Positions 15,757-24,330 of a DNA stretch of 64,000 nucleotides are shown one piece after another; the stretch's first letter is position 1, and each line of letters begins with the position of its first letter. The notes below the pieces were generated by a model that was not told the DNA's origin, did not search any database, and saw nothing but the letters and a program-made list of their open reading frames with translations. Source of the DNA: Flavobacterium azooxidireducens (GTDB taxonomy: Bacteria > Bacteroidota > Bacteroidia > Flavobacteriales > Flavobacteriaceae); assembly GCF_023195775.1 (NCBI RefSeq), contig NZ_CP096205.1, positions 558,001 to 622,000 on the forward strand. The letters are read 5' to 3'. The translations under genes were made by a program, and so were the position numbers.

Positions 15757-17802
15757 CTAATAATTCAACAACTCCTCCATCTTAGCACGAACCTTATCCA
15801 CATTTGGAATCATCGTAAATTCTAACGTGCTATTTAACGGAATCGCTGGCATATTTTCGGATCCGATGACCATTACGGGTGCATCGAGGTGTTTGAAACA
15901 ATTTTCCTGAATGAGTCCGGCTAGGCTGCGTGCAAACGAATTATTGGTGGGTTCTTCGGTGACAATCAAACACTTTTTGGCTTTTTTAACGGATTTGAAA
16001 ATGGCTTCTTCATCTAACGGATACAACGTCCGCAAATCGATGATTTCTACTTGATTTTTGATGTTTGATGAAGCATTTAAAGCCCAGTGAACGCCCATTC
16101 CATAAGTTATAATCGTCATGGTTTCAGCCGTTTCTTGTTCCCAAATTTCTTGAACGATATTGGCTTTTCCGAATGGTAACATATAATCTTCGCTTGGTTC
16201 GTTTACGCGGGCGAAATCGGTTCCTTTGACTTTGCTCCAATACAATCCTTTGTGCTCCAAAATCACAACCGGATTCGGGTCGTAATAAGCGGCTTTCATC
16301 AACCCTTTTAAATCGGCACCGTTGCTTGGGTAGGCGATTTTGATTCCGCGAATGTTGGTTAACACACTTTCTACCGAAGACGAATGATACGGTCCGCCAC
16401 TTCCGTAGGCACCAATTGGCACACGCAAAATCATACTCACAGGCCATTTTCCGTTAGATAAATAACAGGAACGGCTGACTTCGGTGAACAACTGATTCAA
16501 GCCCGGCCAAATATAATCGGCGAATTGCACCTCAACAATCGGTTTTAACCCAACGGCTGACATTCCGACCGTTGAACCGACGATAAATGCTTCTTGAATC
16601 GGGGTGTTAAAAACACGTTCATCGCCAAATTTCTGTGCTAAAGTGGCTGCTTCACGGAAAACGCCGCCTAAACGTCCGCCCACATCTTGTCCGTACAACA
16701 AACATTCAGAATGCTTTTTCATTAATTCTTCAACGGCAAATAAGGCACAATCGACCATCACGACTTTTTCCTCGCGGGATGGATTTCGCTCGCCTACTTC
16801 CTCTATTACGGGAGTTGGTGCAAAATCGTGTGTGAATAAATCTTCGGGTTGTGGATCTTCAGCTTGTTGGGCTTTATCAAAATCTTGTTGAACAAGTGTT
16901 TTAACCGATTGCTCAATTTCTTGAATTTCCTCTTTTGAAAATCCGGCATCGAGGAGTTGTTGAATCAAAACCGGATATGGATCACGGGATTTTGCTTCTT
17001 CCAAATCGTCTCGGTACCACTCCATCCGAACGCCGGAAGTATGGTGATTTAACAACGGAACTTTGGCGTGAACCAAAAACGGACGACGTTCTTCACGAAT
17101 GGTTTTGACCACTTTTTCAAGAGCCAAATAACTTTCGGTGAAGTTTGCTCCGTCTATCGAAATGGCTTCGATTCCGTGAAAACCTTTGGCGTATTCAAAG
17201 GCATTTTGAGCTCGGGTTTCTGCAGCGTTTGCCGAAATATCCCAGCCATTATCTTGGACTAAATATAAAATAGGTAATTGTTTTAACGCTGCCATTTGAA
17301 AGGCTTCGGCAATTTCGCCTTCGGTTACGGAAGCATCGCCGAGAGAACAAACGACAATTGGTTTTAGTTCATTGTCATCTTGAATTCCTGTATTTTCTTT
17401 ATACCAAAAACCCATTGCAGCTCCGGTCGCAGGAATGGCTTGCATTCCGGTTGCAGAAGATTGATGAGGAATTTTCGGCTTATCAACATCTTTTATACTG
17501 GGGTGACAATAATAGGTTCGACCTCCTGAAAACGGGTCATCTTTTTTGGCCATTAGTTGCAACATTAAATCATAAGGTTGCATCCCAATTCCGAGTAACA
17601 TTGCATCGTCACGGTAATATGGGAAAGCATAATCTTGTGGCAATAAGTGCATCGCCATCGCAATTTGAATGGCTTCGTGACCGCGTGAAGTGGCGTGAAC
17701 GTATTTGGAAACAATTTTGAAATTATCTTCATACAATTCAGCCATCGTTTTGGCGGTTGCCATTGTTGAAAAGGCTTTTTTCAGGATATTTTTTTCTAAC
17801 AT
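15757..17802 (-). CDS. Branched-chain 2-oxoacid dehydrogenase E1, fused alpha and beta
   Basis: 681 residues joining an alpha half (about 1-310) and a beta half (about 345-681), which are separate chains in many bacteria. The alpha half has the thiamine diphosphate motif GDASVTEGEIAEAFQMAAL ending in QDN and substrate-side HPSIKDV. The beta half has ECLLYGQDVGGRLGGVFREA, QEAFIVGSTVG and the C-terminal transketolase domain (VEIIDLRTLYPLD). It decarboxylates branched 2-oxoacids and acylates the E2 lipoyl group, acting in the cytoplasm. It is last in the minus-strand run with the E2 and the aminotransferase. Confidence 0.9.
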   Translation of the reverse strand: MLEKNILKKAFSTMATAKTMAELYEDNFKIVSKYVHATSRGHEAIQIAMAMHLLPQDYAFPYYRDDAMLLGIGMQPYDLMLQLMAKKDDPFSGGRTYYCHPSIKDVDKPKIPHQSSATGMQAIPATGAAMGFWYKENTGIQDDNELKPIVVCSLGDASVTEGEIAEAFQMAALKQLPILYLVQDNGWDISANAAETRAQNAFEYAKGFHGIEAISIDGANFTESYLALEKVVKTIREERRPFLVHAKVPLLNHHTSGVRMEWYRDDLEEAKSRDPYPVLIQQLLDAGFSKEEIQEIEQSVKTLVQQDFDKAQQAEDPQPEDLFTHDFAPTPVIEEVGERNPSREEKVVMVDCALFAVEELMKKHSECLLYGQDVGGRLGGVFREAATLAQKFGDERVFNTPIQEAFIVGSTVGMSAVGLKPIVEVQFADYIWPGLNQLFTEVSRSCYLSNGKWPVSMILRVPIGAYGSGGPYHSSSVESVLTNIRGIKIAYPSNGADLKGLMKAAYYDPNPVVILEHKGLYWSKVKGTDFARVNEPSEDYMLPFGKANIVQEIWEQETAETMTIITYGMGVHWALNASSNIKNQVEIIDLRTLYPLDEEAIFKSVKKAKKCLIVTEEPTNNSFARSLAGLIQENCFKHLDAPVMVIGSENMPAIPLNSTLEFTMIPNVDKVRAKMEELLNY

Positions 17803-17837
17803 TTTAATCTTTTTTAAACCTGAAAGGTTTAGGTTTA

Positions 17838-18902
17838 TTACTTCGCTTCAACAATCCAACCGAATTGGTCTTCTTCTTTTTGAAGTTTTATAGCGTTTAG
17901 TGTATCATTTACCATAACCGAAACCGGATTATTTTCAGGGAATTTAATTGTAAAATCATTGTTGCCAATTTCTTCAATCATCGCAATTCCAACGGCTGTA
18001 CCGGTTCCGAACGCTTCTTCTAAAGTTCCGTTTTTGGATGCTTCGATGATTTCGGAAATTTTGATTGGTTTTTCGATTACTTCAAAGCCTTTGGAACGCA
18101 ACAAATCAATTACACTCATTCGAGTAATTCCTGATAAAATAGAACCACTCAAATCTGGGGTGATAAATTTACCGTCAATTTTAAAGAAGATATTCATGGT
18201 TCCAACTTCTTGGATGTACTCAAAATCGTGAGCATCTAGCCACAATACTTGATCATATGATTTTGCTTTGGCGTATTCTGTGGGACGAATAGCGGCTGCA
18301 TAATTTCCGGCTGCTTTGGCTTCTCCTGTTCCACCATTCACGGCACGAACGTATTTCTTCTCGGCATATAATTTAATTTTTCTGCTGAAAAATGGTCCGG
18401 CTGGAGAGGCAATCACCATAAATTTAAAACTGGTTGCGGCACGCATTCCGATGAATGCTTCGTCGGCATACATAAACGGCCGTAAGTACAAAGCACTTCC
18501 TTCTTTGGTTGGAATCCATTGTTTTTCCAAAGCGGTGAATTGTTTCAAAGCTTCTACAAATAGTTCCTCCGGAAAAGAAGGCATTCCCATTCGGTTGGCA
18601 CTGAAATTTAAACGTTTTGCATTTTCATAAGGACGGAATAATAAAGGCGTTCCTTCTTTTCCCAACGTGGCTTTCATTCCTTCAAAAATCGCTTGACCAT
18701 AGTGCAAAGCCATAGCGGCTGGGTGAGTTGGAATGAGTTGTAACGGTTCAATTCGCGGATTTTTCCACTCGCCGTCTTGATAATCGCAAACAAACATATG
18801 ATCTGTGAATTTTTTTCCCATCACGATGTTGTTTAAATCAACTTCTCCGACTGTTGAATGTGCTGCTTTTTTTACTTTAATTTCTGTCATTACTTCTTGC
18901 AT
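17838..18902 (-). CDS. ilvE: Branched-chain amino acid aminotransferase
   Basis: 354 residues from the ATG at 18902; a second in-frame ATG is at 18890. A fold-type IV PLP enzyme that interconverts leucine, isoleucine and valine with their 2-oxoacids. Seen motifs: HYGQAIFEGMKA, LYLRPFMYADEAFIG, GGTGEAKAAGNYAA with the PLP-binding Lys, QVLWLDAHDFEYIQEVGTMN and FGTGTAVGIAMI. Placed between E2 and E1 of the branched-chain oxoacid dehydrogenase, it supplies their substrate, so the three form a branched-chain amino acid catabolic unit. Confidence 0.92.
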   Translation of the reverse strand: MQEVMTEIKVKKAAHSTVGEVDLNNIVMGKKFTDHMFVCDYQDGEWKNPRIEPLQLIPTHPAAMALHYGQAIFEGMKATLGKEGTPLLFRPYENAKRLNFSANRMGMPSFPEELFVEALKQFTALEKQWIPTKEGSALYLRPFMYADEAFIGMRAATSFKFMVIASPAGPFFSRKIKLYAEKKYVRAVNGGTGEAKAAGNYAAAIRPTEYAKAKSYDQVLWLDAHDFEYIQEVGTMNIFFKIDGKFITPDLSGSILSGITRMSVIDLLRSKGFEVIEKPIKISEIIEASKNGTLEEAFGTGTAVGIAMIEEIGNNDFTIKFPENNPVSVMVNDTLNAIKLQKEEDQFGWIVEAK

Positions 18903-18944
18903 TGGGTTTATGTTTGCTCTCAATTCTTTTACAGAATAGAGAAA

Positions 18945-20228
18945 TTATATTTTTATATTCGTACTAAATTGTTCCAAATTATCCCCCACTCTTTTTAAGA
19001 ATGATCCTCCTAAAAATCCATCCACTACTCTATGATCAAAGGATAAGGATAAAAACATCATACTTCTGATGGCGATTTCGTCTCCTTTTTCTGTTGTAAT
19101 AACTTCAGGTCTTTTTTTGATGATCCCCAAGGCTAAAATGGCGACTTCCGGTTGATTGATGATAGGTGTTCCCATTAGGCTTCCAAACGTTCCAACGTTG
19201 GAAATAGTGAATGTACTTCCTTGAATATCTTCGGGTTTAAGTTTATTATTTCGAGCATTTTGTGCTAACTGATTTACTTCCTTAGCAATTGAAACGATAT
19301 CTTTTTCATTCGCTTTTTTGACTACTGAAACAATTAAATTTCCGGTTGGTAAAGCTGTTGCCATTCCGATATTGATGTCTTTATGTACAATGATTTTATC
19401 TTCATCGACTGACACATTAATTAATGGAAAATCTTGAATCGCTTTTGCCACCGCATCAATAAATATGGGTGTAAATGTTAGTTTTTCGCCGTATTTCTGC
19501 TGAAATTTATCTTTATTTTCATTTCGCCAATTCACCAAATTTGTCACATCAGCTTCCAAATAAGAGGTTACGTGTGGCGAAGTTTGCTTGGAATAAACCA
19601 TATGATCGGCAATCATTTTCCGCATACGATCCATTTCCACAATTCGGTCTTTTCCTTCTATAAAATTGATTTTAGGTTTAGGAAAGGTTGTCGGTTGTCG
19701 GTTCTCTGATATCGGTTTTGACTGTAGCGGGTATTTTCTGTTTTTTAAATAGTTGAAAACATCACTTTTTTGAATTCTTCCATCCAAACCTGAGCCGGGA
19801 ATACTTTGAACTTCTTCTACGGAAAGATTTTCTTTCTGAGCAATACTGATGATTAAAGGAGAAAGAAAAGCATCTGGATTGGTTCTTACTTGTTTAAATT
19901 CAATATTAGAGGGTTTGGTTACTTCTGGTTGAGATTCAACATTAGCAGTAATAATTTCTTGGCTCTTGCTTCTTGGCTCTTGCTTCCCATTGGAATCAAT
20001 CAACGCCAAAACAGTTCCAACTTCTACGACAACATCTTTTTGAAAACGAATTTCGGTGATTGTTCCCGAAACTGGTGATGGTACTTCGCTGTCCACTTTA
20101 TCGGTGGCGACTTCCAGCAAGGTTTCTTCCGCTTCGATATAATCACCAACGTTTTTTGTCCAATTAATGATGGTGGCTTCTGATATGCTTTCGCCCATTT
20201 TGGGCATTTTGAATTCAATTATTGGCAT
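18945..20228 (-). CDS. Branched-chain 2-oxoacid dehydrogenase E2 (lipoyl acyltransferase)
   Basis: 427 residues from the ATG at 20228. The frame is open further to 20264, but that part is translated through an intergenic palindrome. The lipoyl domain (1-75) has EVATDKVDSEV with the lipoyl Lys. The E3/E1-binding domain lies about 112-160 (LSPLIISIAQKENL, GSGLDGRIQKSDV). The catalytic domain (about 195-427) ends with SFDHRVVDGFLGG carrying the active His. Both interdomain linkers contain translated copies of intergenic repeats: KQEPRSKSQE (about 83-92) and SENRQPTT (about 174-181). Partners are the E1 gene two positions downstream and an E3 not in this window. Confidence 0.9.
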   Translation of the reverse strand: MPIIEFKMPKMGESISEATIINWTKNVGDYIEAEETLLEVATDKVDSEVPSPVSGTITEIRFQKDVVVEVGTVLALIDSNGKQEPRSKSQEIITANVESQPEVTKPSNIEFKQVRTNPDAFLSPLIISIAQKENLSVEEVQSIPGSGLDGRIQKSDVFNYLKNRKYPLQSKPISENRQPTTFPKPKINFIEGKDRIVEMDRMRKMIADHMVYSKQTSPHVTSYLEADVTNLVNWRNENKDKFQQKYGEKLTFTPIFIDAVAKAIQDFPLINVSVDEDKIIVHKDINIGMATALPTGNLIVSVVKKANEKDIVSIAKEVNQLAQNARNNKLKPEDIQGSTFTISNVGTFGSLMGTPIINQPEVAILALGIIKKRPEVITTEKGDEIAIRSMMFLSLSFDHRVVDGFLGGSFLKRVGDNLEQFSTNIKI

Positions 20229-20244
20229 ATTGGCATTTTTATAT

Positions 20245-20273
20245 GTACAGACGTTGCAGTGCAACGTCTCTAC
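20245..20273. repeat. AGACGTTGCA palindromic repeat
   Basis: AGACGTTGCA-G-TGCAACGTCT is a perfect 10-bp inverted repeat with one central base, extended by GTA/TAC after a mismatch. It resembles the dispersed GTAGAGACGTTGCA palindrome seen in many genomes, and fills the gap between the E2 and paaY genes. Confidence 0.7.
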
Positions 20274-20279
20274 GAATTT

Positions 20280-20864
20280 TTATTTTTTAAAAATATCGTA
20301 TATTTTTTCCTGCGTTGGACGATTCTCCGGTATTTCACGCAATGGCTCAACTTCTTTCAATGATTCGTAACATTCTGACGGCAATTGTTGATACAATGCT
20401 GTTCCTTTGGTTTTCCAATCAATCATTTCATCGGAAACATCTTTGATGATGACTGCCGGATTTCCAACAACCATTTTGCGATTTGGAATTTGCATTCCTG
20501 CTTTTACAAATGCTAATGCTCCGACGATACATTCGTCTCCCACATTGGCATCATCCATAATGACCGCATTCATTCCTACCAAACAATTTCTACCAATATT
20601 GGCTCCGTGAATGATGGCTCCGTGACCTATATGTGCTCCTTCTTTCAAAATCATTGACTTACCCGGAAACATATGAATGGTACAATTTTCCTGGACATTG
20701 CAACCATCTTCAATAATGATTTCACCCCAATCGCCACGAATTGCTGCTCCAGGACCGACATAGACATTTTTTCCAATAATCACATTACCCGTGACTGCTG
20801 CTTGCGGATGGATAAAACTGCTTTCGTGTATGACGGGGATGAACCCTTTGAATTCGTAGATCAT
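20280..20864 (-). CDS. paaY: PaaY-type hexapeptide-repeat CoA thioesterase
   Basis: 194 residues from the ATG at 20864, where homology to PaaY begins (MIYEFKGFIPVIHESSFIHP). The left-handed beta-helix repeats (VIIGKNVYVGPGAAIRGDWG, IHGANIGRNCLVGMNAVI) are of the gamma-carbonic anhydrase/PaaY type, with His residues for a metal in HMFPG and HIGHGAIIHG. The tail PLREIPENRPTQE parallels PaaY. It is thought to hydrolyse dead-end CoA esters during phenylacetate breakdown. It ends the paa gene run. Confidence 0.85.
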   Translation of the reverse strand: MIYEFKGFIPVIHESSFIHPQAAVTGNVIIGKNVYVGPGAAIRGDWGEIIIEDGCNVQENCTIHMFPGKSMILKEGAHIGHGAIIHGANIGRNCLVGMNAVIMDDANVGDECIVGALAFVKAGMQIPNRKMVVGNPAVIIKDVSDEMIDWKTKGTALYQQLPSECYESLKEVEPLREIPENRPTQEKIYDIFKK

Positions 20865-20956
20865 TTTTTTATTTTTAGAAGAAAGAGGCAAAAAAAAAGA
20901 AGAAAGACCTATTTAATCCTCAAAACTCTTTTCTCTTGTTTCTTTTCTCTGCTTTC

Positions 20957-21709
20957 TTATTTAAACTTCTTCAACGTTTCTTTTGTGAAATCTGATAACA
21001 CCAAACGTCCGCTGATGGCGGCTCTTTCGGCTAATAGATTATCCCAATCGTCGGTGCCTCGCCAGAAAATATTTTTCATTTCCAACATTGCTTCCGGATT
21101 ATAGGTGCAAAGGTGTTCTGCAAATTTTTGAACGGCTTCGTCTAATTCTTCGATGGTTTCAAAAACGGAAGCATACAAACCTTTCTCTCTCGCCCAATTG
21201 GCATCGTAAAAGGTGTTGGCATCGATGGCGATTTGTGACATCGCTGAAACACCCATTTTACGTTCAATTGCCGGAGAAACCACAAAAGGTCCAATTCCGA
21301 CATTGAGTTCACTTAATTTTATTGAAGCGAATTTTGTAGCCATACAATAATCGGTTGCGGAAGCGATTCCGACTCCGCCACCTACTGTTTTTCCTTGAAT
21401 TCTTCCGATGATAAATTTCGGACATTTTCGCATAGCGTTGATGACATTGGCAAATCCGGAGAAGAATATTTTTCCGGTTTCGGCATCGTTGATTGCGATT
21501 AGTTCTTTAAAACTGGCTCCGGCACAAAAAGTTCGGTCGCCGCCACTTTTGAGGATGATGACTCTTACTTCGTCGTTGTTTCCGGCTTCTGTGATGGTGT
21601 TGGCTAAATCTTTTAATACATCACTTGGTAATGAGTTTTGTTCGGGATGAAAAAACTCGATGGTGGCAATGTTATTTTGTATGTTGTATTTTACGTAAGG
21701 TTCTTTCAT
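20957..21709 (-). CDS. paaF: Enoyl-CoA hydratase, PaaF-like
   Basis: 250 residues of crotonase fold. The oxyanion-hole segments are FCAGASFKEL and KTVGGGVGIASATDYCMA. The expected general-acid position lies in ASIKLSELNVGIGPFVVSPAIE. In the paa pathway a second hydratase besides PaaG hydrates 2,3-didehydroadipyl-CoA, which PaaF does. That assignment rests on position in the cluster and on the remoteness from the PaaG copy. A methylglutaconyl-CoA hydratase role is the alternative, given the nearby branched-chain genes. Confidence 0.7.
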   Translation of the reverse strand: MKEPYVKYNIQNNIATIEFFHPEQNSLPSDVLKDLANTITEAGNNDEVRVIILKSGGDRTFCAGASFKELIAINDAETGKIFFSGFANVINAMRKCPKFIIGRIQGKTVGGGVGIASATDYCMATKFASIKLSELNVGIGPFVVSPAIERKMGVSAMSQIAIDANTFYDANWAREKGLYASVFETIEELDEAVQKFAEHLCTYNPEAMLEMKNIFWRGTDDWDNLLAERAAISGRLVLSDFTKETLKKFK

Positions 21710-21717
21710 TATCTATA

Positions 21718-21766
21718 TTTTTAACCGCAAAGTCCGCGAAGATTTACGCAAAGACCGCAAAGTTTA
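21718..21766. repeat. AACCGCAAAG intergenic repeat, copy 1
   Basis: TTTTAACCGCAAAGTCCGCGAAG... belongs to a repeat also found at 24279-24330 and 28791-28840, each between paa genes. Units resemble CGCAAAG and GCTAAG. Confidence 0.6.
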
Positions 21767-21773
21767 TTCTCAA

Positions 21774-24269
21774 TTATAAAATATTAAATTGTTCAAAATG
21801 ATGGTTCAAATGTTTTCTTTCCAGTAAATAGGATTCGTATTTATTTAAATTTCCGAAAACCATATTTTTCTGAACGGCTTCAGGATTTTCTTTGAAAAAT
21901 GTTTTGTAGGCTTCTCTGGCTTCGATGAATTTTTGTTTGGCGGTGGCAAAATCGGGGTGGATTAAGTCTTCCAATTCTCCTTTTTTCATTGTTGGAAAAG
22001 CGGTTCCTTTTGGGAATTTATCGTAATTGTACAATGAATTGTGCACTTTATCCAAAATCTTTTCGGGCGTTGCAATTTCGAAATCTTGAATTTCACCCGA
22101 CATAATTCTGTAACCGTGTTCCAAATGTTCCAAAAGGTGTTGCGGCGTTAAAATTCCCCATTGCGGTTTGGTGTCTTCGGTTAATTTATTCAGGCATTCT
22201 GCAATTTTTTCATCGGTCATTTCAACAAAAACTTCTTGCTTTTTCTGCACCATTGTTAAAATCGTAGCGATGGCAACCAATTCGTTTTCGGCATCAAAAA
22301 CCTCCACAAACCATTTTACAATTCCGCTAGGATGTCCGGCTGAAGCGACATCGCGTTCAATTTTCTGTTTACACGTTAGGCGAACATAAATGGTATCGTT
22401 GTGGTAAATTGGTCGTAAAAATCGGCATTCTTCGAGCCCGTAATTGGCAGCAACCGGTCCTTTGTTTGGATAAACGAATAATCCGGCGGCGGCGGCTAAA
22501 ATGAAATAACCGTGAGCGGTTCGTTTTTCAAAAATGCTTCCGTCTAACGAAGTGATATCGGTGTGAGCATAAAAATGATCCCACGTTAAATTGGCAAAAT
22601 TGATGATGTCGGTATCGGTGACTGTGCGTTTATGTGTTTTGAGCGACATTCCGGGTTGAATATCTTCCCAATGGTATTGAAACGGGTGTTGCGAAATTTC
22701 TTTGTAAGCCGAATTCGGTTGATAAATTCCGGTGATTTCCGTTAATGTGGTTGGCGAACCTTGAATGGCACAACGTTGCATATAATGTTTGATTCCACGA
22801 ACGCCACCCATCTCTTCTCCGCCTCCGGCACGACCGGGTCCGCCGTGAACTAACAAGGGTAATGGCGAACCGTGACCGGTGCTTTGTTTAGCGTTTTCAC
22901 GATTTAGGACTAATATTCTTCCGTGGTGAGAAGCGGCATTAACCACATATTCTTTGGCAATTTCGTCTGAATTGGTTACGATGGATGACACTAACGAACC
23001 TTTACCCATTTGGGCTAATTCGATTGCTTCTTCCAACGTTTTGTAGGGCATTATGGTTGAAACAGGTCCGAATGCTTCTGTTTCGTGAACCGATAAATTT
23101 TGAAAAGGTTTGTCTTCTCTCAAGACAATCGGACTCACAAAAGCACCTTTTTCATTGGCACCGATGATGTTTATTTTATCGAAATCTCCGTAAACTATTG
23201 AAGCCGTTTGTGCTAATTCATTTACTCTGTTTTTCAATACATCGGCTTGGGCTTTGCTTACTAAAGCTCCCATTCGAACTTCTTTCAATCTCGGGTCGCC
23301 GATGGTTACTTTATCTAATGATTTTGCGAGAGCGATTTGAACGTCATCTATTAATTTTTCGGGGACAATCATTCGACGGATTGCGGTACATTTTTGTCCG
23401 CATTTCACGGTAATTTCGCTTCTGGCTTGGTTGATGAATAAGTCAAATTCGGGTGTTCCGGGAATTGCATCTTCGCCTAAGATAGAGGCATTTAAAGAAT
23501 CTGCTTCCATAGTAAACGGAACAGATTCTTGAATAATTCTCGGATGAGCTTTTAATAATCTACCTGTTGCGGCTGAACCTGTGAAGGTAATTACGTCCTG
23601 ACTTTCAACTGTATCGAATATATTTTTTGTTGTTCCGCTGATGAGTTGTAAAGCTCCTTCGGGAAGTATGTTTGAGGCGATGATTTCTTGTACGACTGCT
23701 TCGGTCAAATAAGCGGTTACCGGTGCTGGTAAAACTACTGCCGGCATTCCGGCCATCCAATTGACGGCACATTTTTCTAACATTCCCCAAATCGGGAAAT
23801 TGAAAGCATTAATGTGAATAGCAACTCCTTTTTTTGGCACTAAAATGTGATGAGCCATAAATCTACCACCTTTGGACAAGTCGATTGGATCTCCTTCTAC
23901 GTGATAGGGTTGGTTGGGAAATAATTTTCGTAAGGATGCGTTGGCAAATAAATTTCCGAAACCTCCTTCGATATCAATCCACGAATCTACTCGGGTTGCT
24001 CCGGTGCGGTAACTGATTTCGTAGAATTGTTCTTTGCGTTTGGTTAAATACATCGCCAAACTTTTAATCATATTTCCACGCTCTTGAAAGGTCATTTTGC
24101 GGAGTTTTTCTCCACCTTTAGTTCTTCCGTAATGCAAAATGGCAGGAATATCTAATCCTTCTACTGTTGTGGAAGCGATAAATTCTCCTGTAACGGCATC
24201 GAATGAAGGAATTCCTTCGCCGGTTCCGGTGGTCCATTTTCCGAGTATGTAATGTTGTGTTTTGTTCAT
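21774..24269 (-). CDS. paaZ: PaaZ ring-opening enzyme with extra C-terminal DinB-like domain
   Basis: 831 residues against 681 in E. coli PaaZ. The N-terminal aldehyde dehydrogenase (about 1-520) has TMEADSLNAS with the catalytic Glu region and VKCGQKCTAIRR with the nucleophile Cys. The MaoC-like hydratase (about 530-680) has NLTWDHFYAHTD and RTAHGYFILAAAAG. Together they hydrolyse oxepin-CoA and oxidise the resulting semialdehyde. The last 150 residues (from MTDEKIAECLNKL) look like a DinB/DUF1569-type four-helix domain with TPQHLLEHLEHG and a final HLNHHFEQF. This extension is absent from the enterobacterial enzyme. Confidence 0.9.
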   Translation of the reverse strand: MNKTQHYILGKWTTGTGEGIPSFDAVTGEFIASTTVEGLDIPAILHYGRTKGGEKLRKMTFQERGNMIKSLAMYLTKRKEQFYEISYRTGATRVDSWIDIEGGFGNLFANASLRKLFPNQPYHVEGDPIDLSKGGRFMAHHILVPKKGVAIHINAFNFPIWGMLEKCAVNWMAGMPAVVLPAPVTAYLTEAVVQEIIASNILPEGALQLISGTTKNIFDTVESQDVITFTGSAATGRLLKAHPRIIQESVPFTMEADSLNASILGEDAIPGTPEFDLFINQARSEITVKCGQKCTAIRRMIVPEKLIDDVQIALAKSLDKVTIGDPRLKEVRMGALVSKAQADVLKNRVNELAQTASIVYGDFDKINIIGANEKGAFVSPIVLREDKPFQNLSVHETEAFGPVSTIMPYKTLEEAIELAQMGKGSLVSSIVTNSDEIAKEYVVNAASHHGRILVLNRENAKQSTGHGSPLPLLVHGGPGRAGGGEEMGGVRGIKHYMQRCAIQGSPTTLTEITGIYQPNSAYKEISQHPFQYHWEDIQPGMSLKTHKRTVTDTDIINFANLTWDHFYAHTDITSLDGSIFEKRTAHGYFILAAAAGLFVYPNKGPVAANYGLEECRFLRPIYHNDTIYVRLTCKQKIERDVASAGHPSGIVKWFVEVFDAENELVAIATILTMVQKKQEVFVEMTDEKIAECLNKLTEDTKPQWGILTPQHLLEHLEHGYRIMSGEIQDFEIATPEKILDKVHNSLYNYDKFPKGTAFPTMKKGELEDLIHPDFATAKQKFIEAREAYKTFFKENPEAVQKNMVFGNLNKYESYLLERKHLNHHFEQFNIL

Positions 24270-24278
24270 AATTTATCT

Positions 24279-24330
24279 TTTTAACCGCAAAGCACGCAAA
24301 GAATTTTCGCTAGGTTCGCTAAGTTTTTTT
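24279..24330. repeat. AACCGCAAAG intergenic repeat, copy 2
   Basis: TTTTTAACCGCAAAGCACGC followed by TTTTCGCTAGGTTCGCTAAG. It fills the gap between paaJ and paaZ. Confidence 0.6.

Noticed and set aside
17358..17720. 120-codon plus-strand ORF
   Set aside because: Antisense shadow of the E1 gene.
17803..17837. Terminator between E1 and ilvE (AAACCT/AGGTTT stem)
   Set aside because: On the transcribed strand the stem is followed by A, not T.
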